Source: Clostridia bacterium
GTDB taxonomy: Bacteria > Bacillota > Clostridia > Christensenellales > UBA1242
NCBI GenBank assembly: GCA_017650795.1
Contig: JAGCEE010000258.1
Coordinates: 1 to 25,504, forward strand
Direction: 5' to 3'
DNA: 25,504 bases
The notes beneath the pieces are model-generated. The model saw nothing but the letters and a program-made list of their open reading frames with translations. It was not told where the DNA came from and ran no database searches. The stretch's first letter is position 1, and each line of letters begins with the position of its first letter. Of the stretch, positions 9,601-19,200 are shown piece after piece. The position numbers and the translations under genes are program-made.

Positions 9601-12600
9601 GCCAACTATAAGTTTAATATCGGTCTTGGTGACGTTAATGCAAATGGAAGCGTAAATGCAAATGATATTACATTATACCGTCAATGGATTGTTGGTGGAT
9701 ATAATATAGTTGCTGTTGAAAGTGGCAAAGAGTGGGAAACTGTTAATTCAGAAGCGTATGCTACAAACAAGGCACTTGCTGATAACAACGAAAACAAAAA
9801 TGCTTACTTTGTAAAAAGAGTTGCAGATGGCAATGCCGCAACAGCTGAATCATTAGAACTTGGAGATAGTCATTTAGATATTCGTGACGTATCAACGATT
9901 CGTATGGCTATGGTTGGCGGATATGGCTTCTCAATCATGGAAGGCAAATATGTTGACGGAGAAGAACTTATCGTTGTTAGGTCAATAACAATAAACAATG
10001 TAAGTGACCTTCTTATAGTTGCAAAAAGCGGAGCAGAAGCAAAACTTAATAATAACATTACAGAAGAAAATTTTGTCGCAGTATTAACAAACTGCACAAA
10101 AGATGTTTTAATTGACTTAAATGGCAAAACATTAACATTAAAATCTTTGAGTATTTCACTTGCACAAGACAATACAAGAAAGATTCAAATAAAAAATGGT
10201 AGTATCCGTGTTGCTACTGGAAAAGGAATTTCTTTAACTGCTCCAAATGGTTCAGTAATTTTGGATAATGTCACATTATATGATGAAGATGGACAATTTA
10301 CACTTCAAGCAGCAAATCAAAGCTTGCACCTTGCAAATGCAGTTCAATTCTTGAAAAAAGGTACAGGAAATAGTGAAGTTGCCGCAGCAGTTAAAGTAGA
10401 AAAAGATACACACATTGTTGTTGAAGTACAAGCAGCGGTTACAGTTGAAAAACTTGTTGTAACAGAAAACTTTATTCCAACAGACAGTGAAGATGCTGAT
10501 ATTGCAATTGACAATAACAGTGAATTAACACAAACAATTCAAGTTGATGGAAATGTTAAAGAATACATTTCAAATCTTTCAGAATTAGTAGCCGCAGCTC
10601 AAAACGGTGGCGATTATAAACTTGTTGCCGATATTGAATATAATGGTCAAGTATCATTTACTCAAAGTGCAACACTTAACCTAAATGGTCATATTTTAAA
10701 TTCAAAAAATCATGTTGCTCTTTCTGCATCTAATGGTGCTACACTCACTATTTATGGTGATGGAGAAGTTAGAGCACAAGAAATGTGCGTTATGGCATTT
10801 GATGGCTCTAATGTTGTAATCAATGGTGGAACTTACACAGCACGTGATAATGCAGTATTTGGAACAAATGGTTCAACAGGTAGAGGAAATAACACAATCA
10901 CAATCAATGCTGGAACATTTAATGGACAAATCACAAGTGCAGGATATGTAGCTTGTGGTATATACGTAGCAAATAACGACACTGTAGTAGTAAACGGCGG
11001 AACATTTAACATTACAAACGGTGTTGGTATCCTTGCAAGAAGTGGAAATACAACGGTTGGAGCAGATGTTGTATTTAATGTTTCAGGTAATGGAACCCTT
11101 GGAAAAGTTGGTGATAGCAAGGTGACTGTTCCATCAGGAGAAGTTCTTGTTATTGATTATGCAGCAAACTACCCAGGTGGAGCTCCTACACTTACAAATA
11201 ATGGCACATACAAAGTATATTCTTTAGTTGATGATGTGAATAGCTTGGTTGCTGTTAGAAATTTAGCAGACAAAATTGTTCTTGCAGACGATATTGTATT
11301 TAGCGGTAGTTTATCATTTGCAAAAGATACAAATCTTAACTTAAACAATCATTCTTTGGAATCCACAAACAATGTTGCTCTTTGGGCAACTCAAGGTTCA
11401 ACTCTTACAATCAATGGTAATGGAGAGGTTAGGGCAAGAGAAATGTGTGCTATGGCAATTGATGGCTCTAAACTTATAATCAATGGTGGAACATACACGG
11501 CTTATGATAATGCAGTATTTGGAACAAATGGAACAGCAGGAAAGGGTAATAACACAATCACAATCAATGCTGGAACATTTAATGGACAAATCACAAGTGC
11601 AGGATATGTTGCTTGTGGCATATATGTAGCAAACAACGACACAGTTGTAGTAAACGGCGGAACATTTAACATCACAAATGGTGTTGGTATTGTTGCAAGA
11701 GCTGGTCAGACAACAATTGGCGAAAATGTAGTATTCAATGTTTCAGGTACAGAAACAACAGGAAAAGTTGGTGATAGCCGAGTAGTTATCCCATCAGGAA
11801 GAGTATTAGTTGTAGATTTAGCAGCTAACTATCCAGGATACAATGCAAACTTTGCATTTGTAAACAACACACAATACGGAGTTTATGCTTTAGTAGATTC
11901 ACATGATGATATAGATGTTGTAAAAGCATTTGCAAATGAAATTGTACTTGATAAAAACATAACAACAGCTTCTGATATTGTTATTAGAACAGAAGTTGAA
12001 TTTGATTTGAATGGTCACGATGTAGTATTTACAAATGGCGCAGGGTTCTCTGTATACACAAATGGTGTACTAACAATAAGTGGCAACGGCAATGTTAGCA
12101 CAAGTGAAGTATGTCTATTTGCAGCAGATGGTGGTTCAATCATAGTAAATGGTGGAACATATACATCAACAGATAACTTCGTTATTGGAAGCAATGGCTC
12201 TACTGGTAGAGGTGGAAACACCTTTACAATCAATGCTGGAACATTTAATGGACAAATCACAAGTGCAGGATATGTAGCTTGTGGTATATACGTAGCAAAT
12301 AACGACACAGTTGTAGTAAACGGCGGAACATTTAACATCACAAATGGTGTTGGAATCTTAGCAAGAAGCGGAAATACAACAGTAAAAGCTGACGTAGTAT
12401 TTAATGTTTCTGGCAATGGCGAACTAGGAAAAGTTGGCGATAGTAAAGTGACAGTACCATCAGGCGAAGAACTTGTTTTGGATTTAAAAGCAAACTACCC
12501 AGGTGGAGTTCCAACAATCAACAACAATACATCACATGATGTTTATGTAGTTGTAGACGGAACATACACATTTGCAAACGATGATGCGTCATTCCATGCA

Positions 12601-13242
12601 GCACGTGGTGTGTATGACAATGTTATATTAACAGCAGATTTGTCAGATTATCTTTATGTGACTGAAGATATGAACATATACTTAAACGGACACACGATTG
12701 ATGTAAGCAGCACTGGTTATGTTGCAATATATGTAGTAGATGGTGCGACACTTACAATAAATGGTGATGGTAATGTTATAGCAAGAGAGGGTTGCGTAAT
12801 GGCATTTGATGGTTCATCATTTGTAGTAAATGGTGGAACATACACTTGCACAGACAACTTTGTATTTGGAACAAATGGTTCAACAGGCAGAGGAAATAAC
12901 ACAATCACAATCAATGCTGGAACATTTAATGGACAAATCACAAGTGCAGGATATGTAGCTTGTGGTATATACGTAGCAAATAACGATATAGTTGTAGTAA
13001 ACGGCGGAACATTTAACATCACAAATGGTGTTGGAATCTTAGCAAGAAGTGGAAATACAACAGTAAAAGCTGGCGTAGTATTTAATGTTTCTGGCAATGG
13101 CGAACTTGGAAAAGTTGGCGATTCAAGAGTAGTTCTTCCAGCAGGAGAAGTTCTTGTTGTTGATTATGCAGCAAACTACCCAGGTGGCGAGCCAACACTT
13201 ACAAATAATACTGCATACTTGGTTTATACTGTGAATAACTAA
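6625..13242 (+). CDS. Giant secreted cohesin-like/dockerin/beta-helix protein (2205 aa)
   Basis: Signal peptide at residues 1-35 (ending NVFAQT). A cohesin-like module follows at about 38-190 (AENTGVDALQLALSYD). MBG/YDG-type beta domains cover about 190-838 (motifs KTYDG, YDGVQHAL, NVGTYPITG). InlB-type repeats cover about 838-998. A dockerin has two separated halves: GDVNANGSVNANDITLYRQW begins at 1002, and GDSHLDIRDVSTIRMAMVGG begins at 1080, with about 53 residues between them. Four tandem beta-helix units of 220-227 residues (NGGTY, NAGTF and NGGTF motifs) run from about 1312 to the end. There is no membrane anchor and no recognisable enzyme domain. The protein is probably exported and held on the surface by binding the anchored cohesins encoded upstream. 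The ATG has AAAGGAG 7 bases upstream. The next gene, a larger paralogue of the same plan, starts 17 bases after the stop. Confidence 0.85.
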   Translation: MKAKKSVWSFGIFAIMAFALVFGLGFKNQGANVFAQTDEHITFNVTVDDAEAKVVDLPYAELLEVKYTVAENTGVDALQLALSYDTDAFTLDHVVTLNTTALGAATVNGANIVFENADVNGAAYNTTGDDLIVAYFAVNATATTSAAYEFGIVDANDGNDFSNAWRIEKNLNESATHTPVTINFNSPIVYIRGELAFTLTGNTKTYDGEAALDSEITVNTSCENLPTINRVWFVANGNNTYTKLDTNPVDVGTYYVVAQFAENEYYDAYCGYSGNANDGYTLDSEEGKIAQYTITTVSIKVLINDKTSIYGEAIVPLTYQITEGTVCAGDNLNITLSTTATSSSNVGTYPITGIFDNSNYSVVFTDGTYTITKKAITITALDQSAKYTGFEPEVDQTKYTVAGVDSISGVVITKEAGVTVGTYALIPSLDNNNYNATCVNGTFTITLSDLTQEQVDNLVAQFAKFYAVDNGSSTELTITNQEGSYSKTYDANSAYIGVVVENNEKIAQLVQYKIGDSSYTEVQAVLNNFATYAKKNAGTYLVKITFTPGDGYAFATGVDAEYEITLNIARKSLTITASSDVQYGDEEVITVDNGTNAWVEGESYTTYSTNAEALKAYVNSTYNTEMDAGTAYALSWADGAKAAIEAIIINYDLTLAVEQNLTVAKKILNAADYDFVGYEGEYDGVQHALVVVGADELIECEFETKGTVKDVADNATYTAIITLVDSDNYTFEGGNNTGWAVDGTSASKTAQVLITAAPLTIAVQYTKTTATFSISGFVASETEAVLTNLAYLADNANTNIEGNVYTINGYVANAIIVSATSDNTNYTISNATLSNIRKVEYVAGEYDAEKAGMTPTLPETEYLFNGFTAVEPEPVELDHYTFIQFAKVESSDPDDEFNFEESITENKVVYVIWEENSKHSLTLYYMVEGDVENKEQVGGVVYYYDDVEINYDDELPTLAVKDWFKIQNWYKDSSLETEFVDGTKLTENTVLYANYKFNIGLGDVNANGSVNANDITLYRQWIVGGYNIVAVESGKEWETVNSEAYATNKALADNNENKNAYFVKRVADGNAATAESLELGDSHLDIRDVSTIRMAMVGGYGFSIMEGKYVDGEELIVVRSITINNVSDLLIVAKSGAEAKLNNNITEENFVAVLTNCTKDVLIDLNGKTLTLKSLSISLAQDNTRKIQIKNGSIRVATGKGISLTAPNGSVILDNVTLYDEDGQFTLQAANQSLHLANAVQFLKKGTGNSEVAAAVKVEKDTHIVVEVQAAVTVEKLVVTENFIPTDSEDADIAIDNNSELTQTIQVDGNVKEYISNLSELVAAAQNGGDYKLVADIEYNGQVSFTQSATLNLNGHILNSKNHVALSASNGATLTIYGDGEVRAQEMCVMAFDGSNVVINGGTYTARDNAVFGTNGSTGRGNNTITINAGTFNGQITSAGYVACGIYVANNDTVVVNGGTFNITNGVGILARSGNTTVGADVVFNVSGNGTLGKVGDSKVTVPSGEVLVIDYAANYPGGAPTLTNNGTYKVYSLVDDVNSLVAVRNLADKIVLADDIVFSGSLSFAKDTNLNLNNHSLESTNNVALWATQGSTLTINGNGEVRAREMCAMAIDGSKLIINGGTYTAYDNAVFGTNGTAGKGNNTITINAGTFNGQITSAGYVACGIYVANNDTVVVNGGTFNITNGVGIVARAGQTTIGENVVFNVSGTETTGKVGDSRVVIPSGRVLVVDLAANYPGYNANFAFVNNTQYGVYALVDSHDDIDVVKAFANEIVLDKNITTASDIVIRTEVEFDLNGHDVVFTNGAGFSVYTNGVLTISGNGNVSTSEVCLFAADGGSIIVNGGTYTSTDNFVIGSNGSTGRGGNTFTINAGTFNGQITSAGYVACGIYVANNDTVVVNGGTFNITNGVGILARSGNTTVKADVVFNVSGNGELGKVGDSKVTVPSGEELVLDLKANYPGGVPTINNNTSHDVYVVVDGTYTFANDDASFHAARGVYDNVILTADLSDYLYVTEDMNIYLNGHTIDVSSTGYVAIYVVDGATLTINGDGNVIAREGCVMAFDGSSFVVNGGTYTCTDNFVFGTNGSTGRGNNTITINAGTFNGQITSAGYVACGIYVANNDIVVVNGGTFNITNGVGILARSGNTTVKAGVVFNVSGNGELGKVGDSRVVLPAGEVLVVDYAANYPGGEPTLTNNTAYLVYTVNN
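10558..13239 (+). repeat. Four tandem beta-helix repeat units
   Basis: Four units begin near 10558, 11227, 11893 and 12550. A landmark, ACAATCAATGCTGG, occurs at 10900, 11560, 12226 and 12907, giving periods of 660, 666 and 681 bases (220, 222 and 227 codons). The central 120-130 bases of each unit are almost invariant at the DNA level, while the first third of each unit differs strongly. A fifth copy lies in the next gene at 22899. Confidence 0.9.
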
Positions 13243-13259
13243 CAAGGGAAAAAAATAAA

Positions 13260-16200
13260 ATGATAAAGTCAAAAAAATATTTATTAAGTTTAATAGTTAT
13301 ATTTTTAGTTGTACTTGCCAGTGTAGCATTTGTTGCTACACCGTTTAATGGCGCAAAAAATTCTGCATATGCGGATATTCCGGCAAGTACAACGGGCTTT
13401 ACCCCTACTAGAAACAAAAGCGAAGAAACTGTTTATCACCTGTTTAGAACGCAGATAGGCGAACTTACTGCTGGCAAAGAAATTATGTTTGTTGGTGGCG
13501 AAGGTTTGGCAAATACAATGGTCGTTCCAGTAATACCTCCTGGTAGTGCAACATTAAGAGTCACATCATCAGGAAAAGCATACATAACCGAAAGTTTAAC
13601 TTGTTATGTAGATGTTATAGAAAGAGGAAATGGATTTGACTGGTGCGAAAGTGGAACATTAAACTACAATGCAACAGAATATAGCTGTTCGTATAGTGGT
13701 GTTCAGCACTACAAGGGTGCACCTTTTAATTATTCATCAAAAAAATATTACAACACAGCAAGAGTTGGCGTTTTTCAAAATAATGTTGCAGTAACAAATG
13801 CTAGCGTTAAATTATACGATGGTGAATCTTATTTCTCATTAAATAATGAAGGAAATGGGTATTATTCAAATAATCAGATATTTAATGGTGAATACGAAAT
13901 TATTGTTAATAATGCTCATACTGGTCAACCACTTGTAATTAACAAATTCACAATTGGTGACGATGGCTACTTAGATGGCGCTGTGTTCTACAGTGGCAAC
14001 ACATACTCAGAAAATGTATACTTTTACACAATGCAAGTAAAAACATATCTTGATGGTAGTTTAAGCAATACTCCAGGAGATGTTTATCTTAAATCACCTT
14101 GCACAAACTGTGCTCTTACAAGAACATCAGCGGGTGTGTATGATATTTCATACATAATGAAAGAGAGTTCTGTTCGTGAAAACTACTCTGTAATTGTTGG
14201 TGGTAGAAACACAGGCTACACCTTAAACGATTTTACAAATTCATCTTTTAACAACAGTGCATCAATTTACTTCTACACATTAAAAGTAAATATAACTGCA
14301 GACACCGCTTGGACAGATGCAAAGGTAGAATTAAGAAATGACTATGGTGAAGTCCGTTCAGTTCTATCGTATAAGTCTACAAGTGGCACAACAACATTAT
14401 ATTCAAATATAATGCAAAAAGATGAAGCATCTTCCCCAGAAAAAATGACGGTTTTTGTTGACTATGTATCAACCGATGAACCAATTTATGCAGTACGTAC
14501 TGGACAAATTGGTTCAGAAGGTGACCAAACATTTGTAAATTTAACATACTATAATGCAACAATAAATTTAAGACTAGACAATTCGGCATTTACTTTAAAT
14601 TATCCAGTAACAGTTTCTAATGGTGTAAGTTCTTATTCTTTAACAAATTCAACTGGCACACTTTCTTTAAGAGTAAGACAAATTATGTCTAACAACCAAG
14701 AGCTTCCTTACAGTGTTGTTGTTTCTGGCGTTACCGACAACCTTTCACCATTAACATTTACAAAAGAAAATAAAACAGTAACATATAATTATTATACTGT
14801 TAAATTTTATACATACAATTTAAGTGGAACAAATTACAATTCTGCAGTGTATAGAACACAATATGTAAGACAAAATAGCACTCCATCACTTGTCTCTGAC
14901 CCATATGTAGTTGGTATGACATTTGATAAATGGAGTCTTACAACTTGGAGCATAAATGAAAATTTAGATAATATTACAGAATATAATTTTTCTAATGCAA
15001 TAACTGCAAAAACAAACATTTATCCACACTTTGCAAAAACAGAAGTAAAAATTAACGAAAGTTTTATAAAATGTGCAGTAAATGGCACTCAATCAAGCAC
15101 AGGTGTTGCATTCCGCATGGCAAATGTTACAATTTCTGGCTTTGAAAAAGGTAACAATTCAATAAAGAGTATTTTGTTAAACTTAACAAATGTTGAATCG
15201 GTTTACTTTTATTCAACAAGTGGAAAAACATACAAACAAGGTCAAAATGCAAACCTATCCACTGTTAGCGGTGGATACATGGCAAATCAATCTGCTGTTA
15301 CAGTAACATTTAATAACAAGGTTTCTATGGCAACAGCACAAGATTACATTAGAAACAACATTGTTATAAAGCCAATAGTAAATCAAGATGTAGAAGTTAC
15401 TTTAACAGTTTCTGATGGTGTTTTGTCAACAAGTTCAACCACTTCTATTACACAGTCACAATGGAATGGAACACAATGGACAGTTAAAGCAGCAGGAACT
15501 TATAGATCTTGGTGGATTGGCTCAGGTCAAGGTGTTCAATATGTTTACTTCACAGGAAATTGCACATTCAATGGTGACAACGATGGTTGGGGTGGTATTG
15601 AAGTTTATGGAACATGTTATTTATATATACCAACTGGCGTAACAGTTACATGTAATGGTGTTGCAGGCAGTGGAACCAGACAAGGTGGTGCTGGTATTTA
15701 TGTTGCATCAGGAAACACTCTATATGTTTTGGGCAACGGAACATTGGTAGCCAATGGTGGTAAAGCAGGAAATGGTTCAAACGGTGCCGGTGGCGGTGGC
15801 GGCTGGAAAAGTGGTAGCACTTATTATTCCGGTGGCGGTGGCGCCGGTGGTGCCGGTGGCGGTGGCGCAGGTGCTGGTATCGGAACACACGGAGCAGCTG
15901 GTGGCTCCGGTGGCGGTGGCGGTGCCGGTGGCTCTGTTGGCTGGTCTAGCAAAGGCAAGGCACAATTCTGGGGTAAAGCAGGTAGTGCAGGAAGCACTGG
16001 TGGAACTCCAAGTGCAGCAGGAAATATTTATGCAACATCATCGGTAACAGTTAATGCATATGGTGGAGCAAAAGGTTCTAATGGTAACGGTGGTGGAGCT
16101 GGTGGATATCAAACTGACTCAGGAACCGGTTGGAAATATAATCACTGTGCAGCCGGCGGTGGCGGCGGCGGTGGTGGCGCTGCAGGATACGCAGGAAATA

Positions 16201-19200
16201 GCATCGGTGCTGGTGGAGCCGGCGGCGGTGGTGGCGGCGGCGGTGGTTCCGGCGCTTGTGACTATCATAGCAATACCGATTACAACTGCATTGGTGGTGG
16301 TAAAGGCGGTAAAGGTGGCTATGGTGCAAATGGTCAAGCTGGTGGCGGTGGAAACGCACATTGCGATCACCAAGACGTTCCTGGTGGAAACGGTGGTGGT
16401 GCTGGTAATGGTGGAACTGCCGGTGCAAGCAAGTCTAAAAGCAGTTTTGATATTAGTACCGATTCAAACACAAAATGGACAGTTACATTTACTGGTGCAA
16501 CATCAAACGGCACACAATACTATTCATTTAATAGCACTGTAATAACAGTTCCTGACTATGTTCCAACAGGTAAAAACTTGTTCCTTGGTTGGAAGGTTAA
16601 AACCTATGCAATTAACACATACGGTGGTGCATCTTCAAGACCATTAACAACAGCCGAAACAACTTTATATCAACCAGGTGAAACAATCACAACAGCATTA
16701 GGAACATACGGAAATGTTGTTTTGCAGGCAGTAACAATGCCTTATGATGGTAAAATAGCACAGGACAAACTTAATGTTGCAAAAAGATATTTTGCATCGT
16801 CAAGCCCAAGCACACCAACATATTACACATATTCAATTCAAACATATGTAGATAATGTTAAAAAAGATGTTGGCACAATGGTATTTACCATAAACGGAAA
16901 AAATTACAAGGTAGAATCATCTGCTTCAAGTGCTGGCTTGTATTCTTTAACACTAGAAACAAATGTTTCAACATTTACTGCAAAAGTAGACGGTGTAAAC
17001 ATTTCTGGCACATTAAACAAAGGCTCTAATAATGTTTACTTTGAAACAATGAAAGTCAGAGTTACTGGTCACGATAATGTTCAGTCTGTTAAACTTTCTG
17101 GCTCAAATGCACCAATTCTTCAAAAAGATGAAAGTGCAAGCAATGGATTAACAACTGTTTATAGTTCAGTAAAACAAAAGAATTTAGATACAAATTCATA
17201 CCCAATAATTGTTAACGGTAAAACAATTTCAACATCTACAGCAGTTGCAAAGTATGGAACAACGGCAACAGTGCCATTTAGCAAAATAAATGTTACTTTA
17301 AATACAAATATGGCTATAGAAACTGTAGAATTAGTTGATTCAAATCAAAATTCTATTGCTTTAAGAAATGTAAACAATACTTGGACAGCGGTAGAATTAT
17401 TAGACAACAGTACAACTTATTCAATTTATGCTAATGGATTTGATACAAAGGTTACAACAAAATTTAACGCTTCATCTGTATCTGCCACAGCAAAAATTTA
17501 CGAATTTAAGTTAGTTACAAGAATTAACGGAGTTGTTTCTTCATCTATTGCAAAACTAACAGTAAATGGTAAAGAAACAACAATGAAAACTCAACCAAGC
17601 ACCAAAAAGTCAGCACCAAATGACATAGAATATTGGAGTTATGTTGTAGTAAGTGATGACGCAGTGGCAATAGAGTCAAATGGTACACAGGTTACATCTG
17701 TTACTCCAAACAATAATTTATCAGAAACATATATCGATTATTTCACTGTTGAATACGACAAGGGTAGTGCAACAGGTGATGTTCCAGTAGATGACAACAT
17801 TTATCTTGCTGGTGATGAAATAACTGTTCTTTCTTATAACAATTTAAAAACATCAAATGATAATAGTTATCTTGCAGGTTGGTCAGCAGGTGGCAATAAC
17901 TACACCGAGGGTGATACAACAACAATAACTGGACCACTTGTTTTAACCGCAGTGTTATCTGATGTTTTATTAAAAGTTCACTATGTAGATTATTTTGGTG
18001 AATTAGAAGTTAAGTCACAATTAAGTTTAACCGACAAACTTGTTGCGTATGATGGCAATATGGCACTAGAATCATTTAATGATTATGGTAGAACATACAC
18101 ATTAAAGGGTTGGGTTCTTGGTATTGATGAAACTAAAAAAATATACGAAAGTGGCGAAGTAACAAATTTTGTTGCTGGTAATGTACTAGGTGATAGCACC
18201 GAAGAAGTTAATGTATATTTTACAGCAGTTTATGATATTGCATATTTAAACGGACTTCATTTTGAACTAGAGTTTAGTGAAGAAGATGACCCACAAAAAA
18301 CCGGACTTAAAGTTTTGGGCAATGTAGGTGAAACATTCACAGTAAACTACAAAGTTACAATAAATGATGGTGTTAATGCATTACTATTATTGCCAGAATA
18401 TGACAAAAATATATTTGAAATAGTAGATGTTACTGCCAATGGCACAACCGCTTTAGGTGCAGGCACAGTTTCATCAAATTACAATAGTAATGCGTTAAAA
18501 ATAGCATTTGATAATACAGAATTGTATAACACGACTGGGGATATTTTAATTAGTATTACGTACAGAGTTACAAAAACAGTCCCAGGCAAATATTCAGATT
18601 TTGGTCTTGTTTTAGACTATCCTACAGTTACAACCGAAGAAGTAGATAATGTTACAAGGAGCAACGCTTGGTACATTTTAAATGAACAAGGAAGCCATTC
18701 TGCAATTCATAATGAAGTCAAAATATTTGTAGATAACACAATATCTGTAACAATTCAGGCTTCAGGAACAATAACAATAGCAGAACAAACGGTTGTTTAT
18801 CATGCAGAAGCCTTAACAGTTGGTGATATATTCACACTTGCAACAACATTTGAAAGTGGAGAAACATATTACGAATTTGTTGGTGGTGAATTTGTTGTAA
18901 ATAGCAATGTAAATTCAAGCAACTTTGCAGATAAGCGTTACTATATTGCAAACGCAGTAAACGATGTATTATTTAACTACAGTGCAATCGCACAACAAGA
19001 AGATTGCTTAACACCAGCAGTATTCACAATTAAATGGTATTCGTATGATTCAGAAATGGATACTTATACCGAGATAAATGCTCCAATAAATGTTGGCGAT
19101 TATTATGTTGGCGTTTCGGCATCTGCAAGCGATTTCGTTTATAAGGTAGACGAAGTTAAACAAATAGTTCATATTGTTAAAGCAAATGTAACTTACACAA

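Noticed and set aside
10833..13097. Several similar minus-strand open frames
   Set aside because: They resemble each other only because they are antisense shadows of the repeated beta-helix DNA. They lack ribosome binding sites and promoters.
10558..13239. CRISPR array or diversity-generating retroelement
   Set aside because: The repeats are about 660-680 bases, in frame and coding, with no short spaced repeats. No reverse transcriptase or Cas gene is present.
15646..16542. Long open frames on both strands over the glycine-rich tract
   Set aside because: They arise from the repetitive GGT/GGC composition in shifted frames (Val/Ala- or His/Arg-rich shadows) and have no starts with ribosome binding sites.
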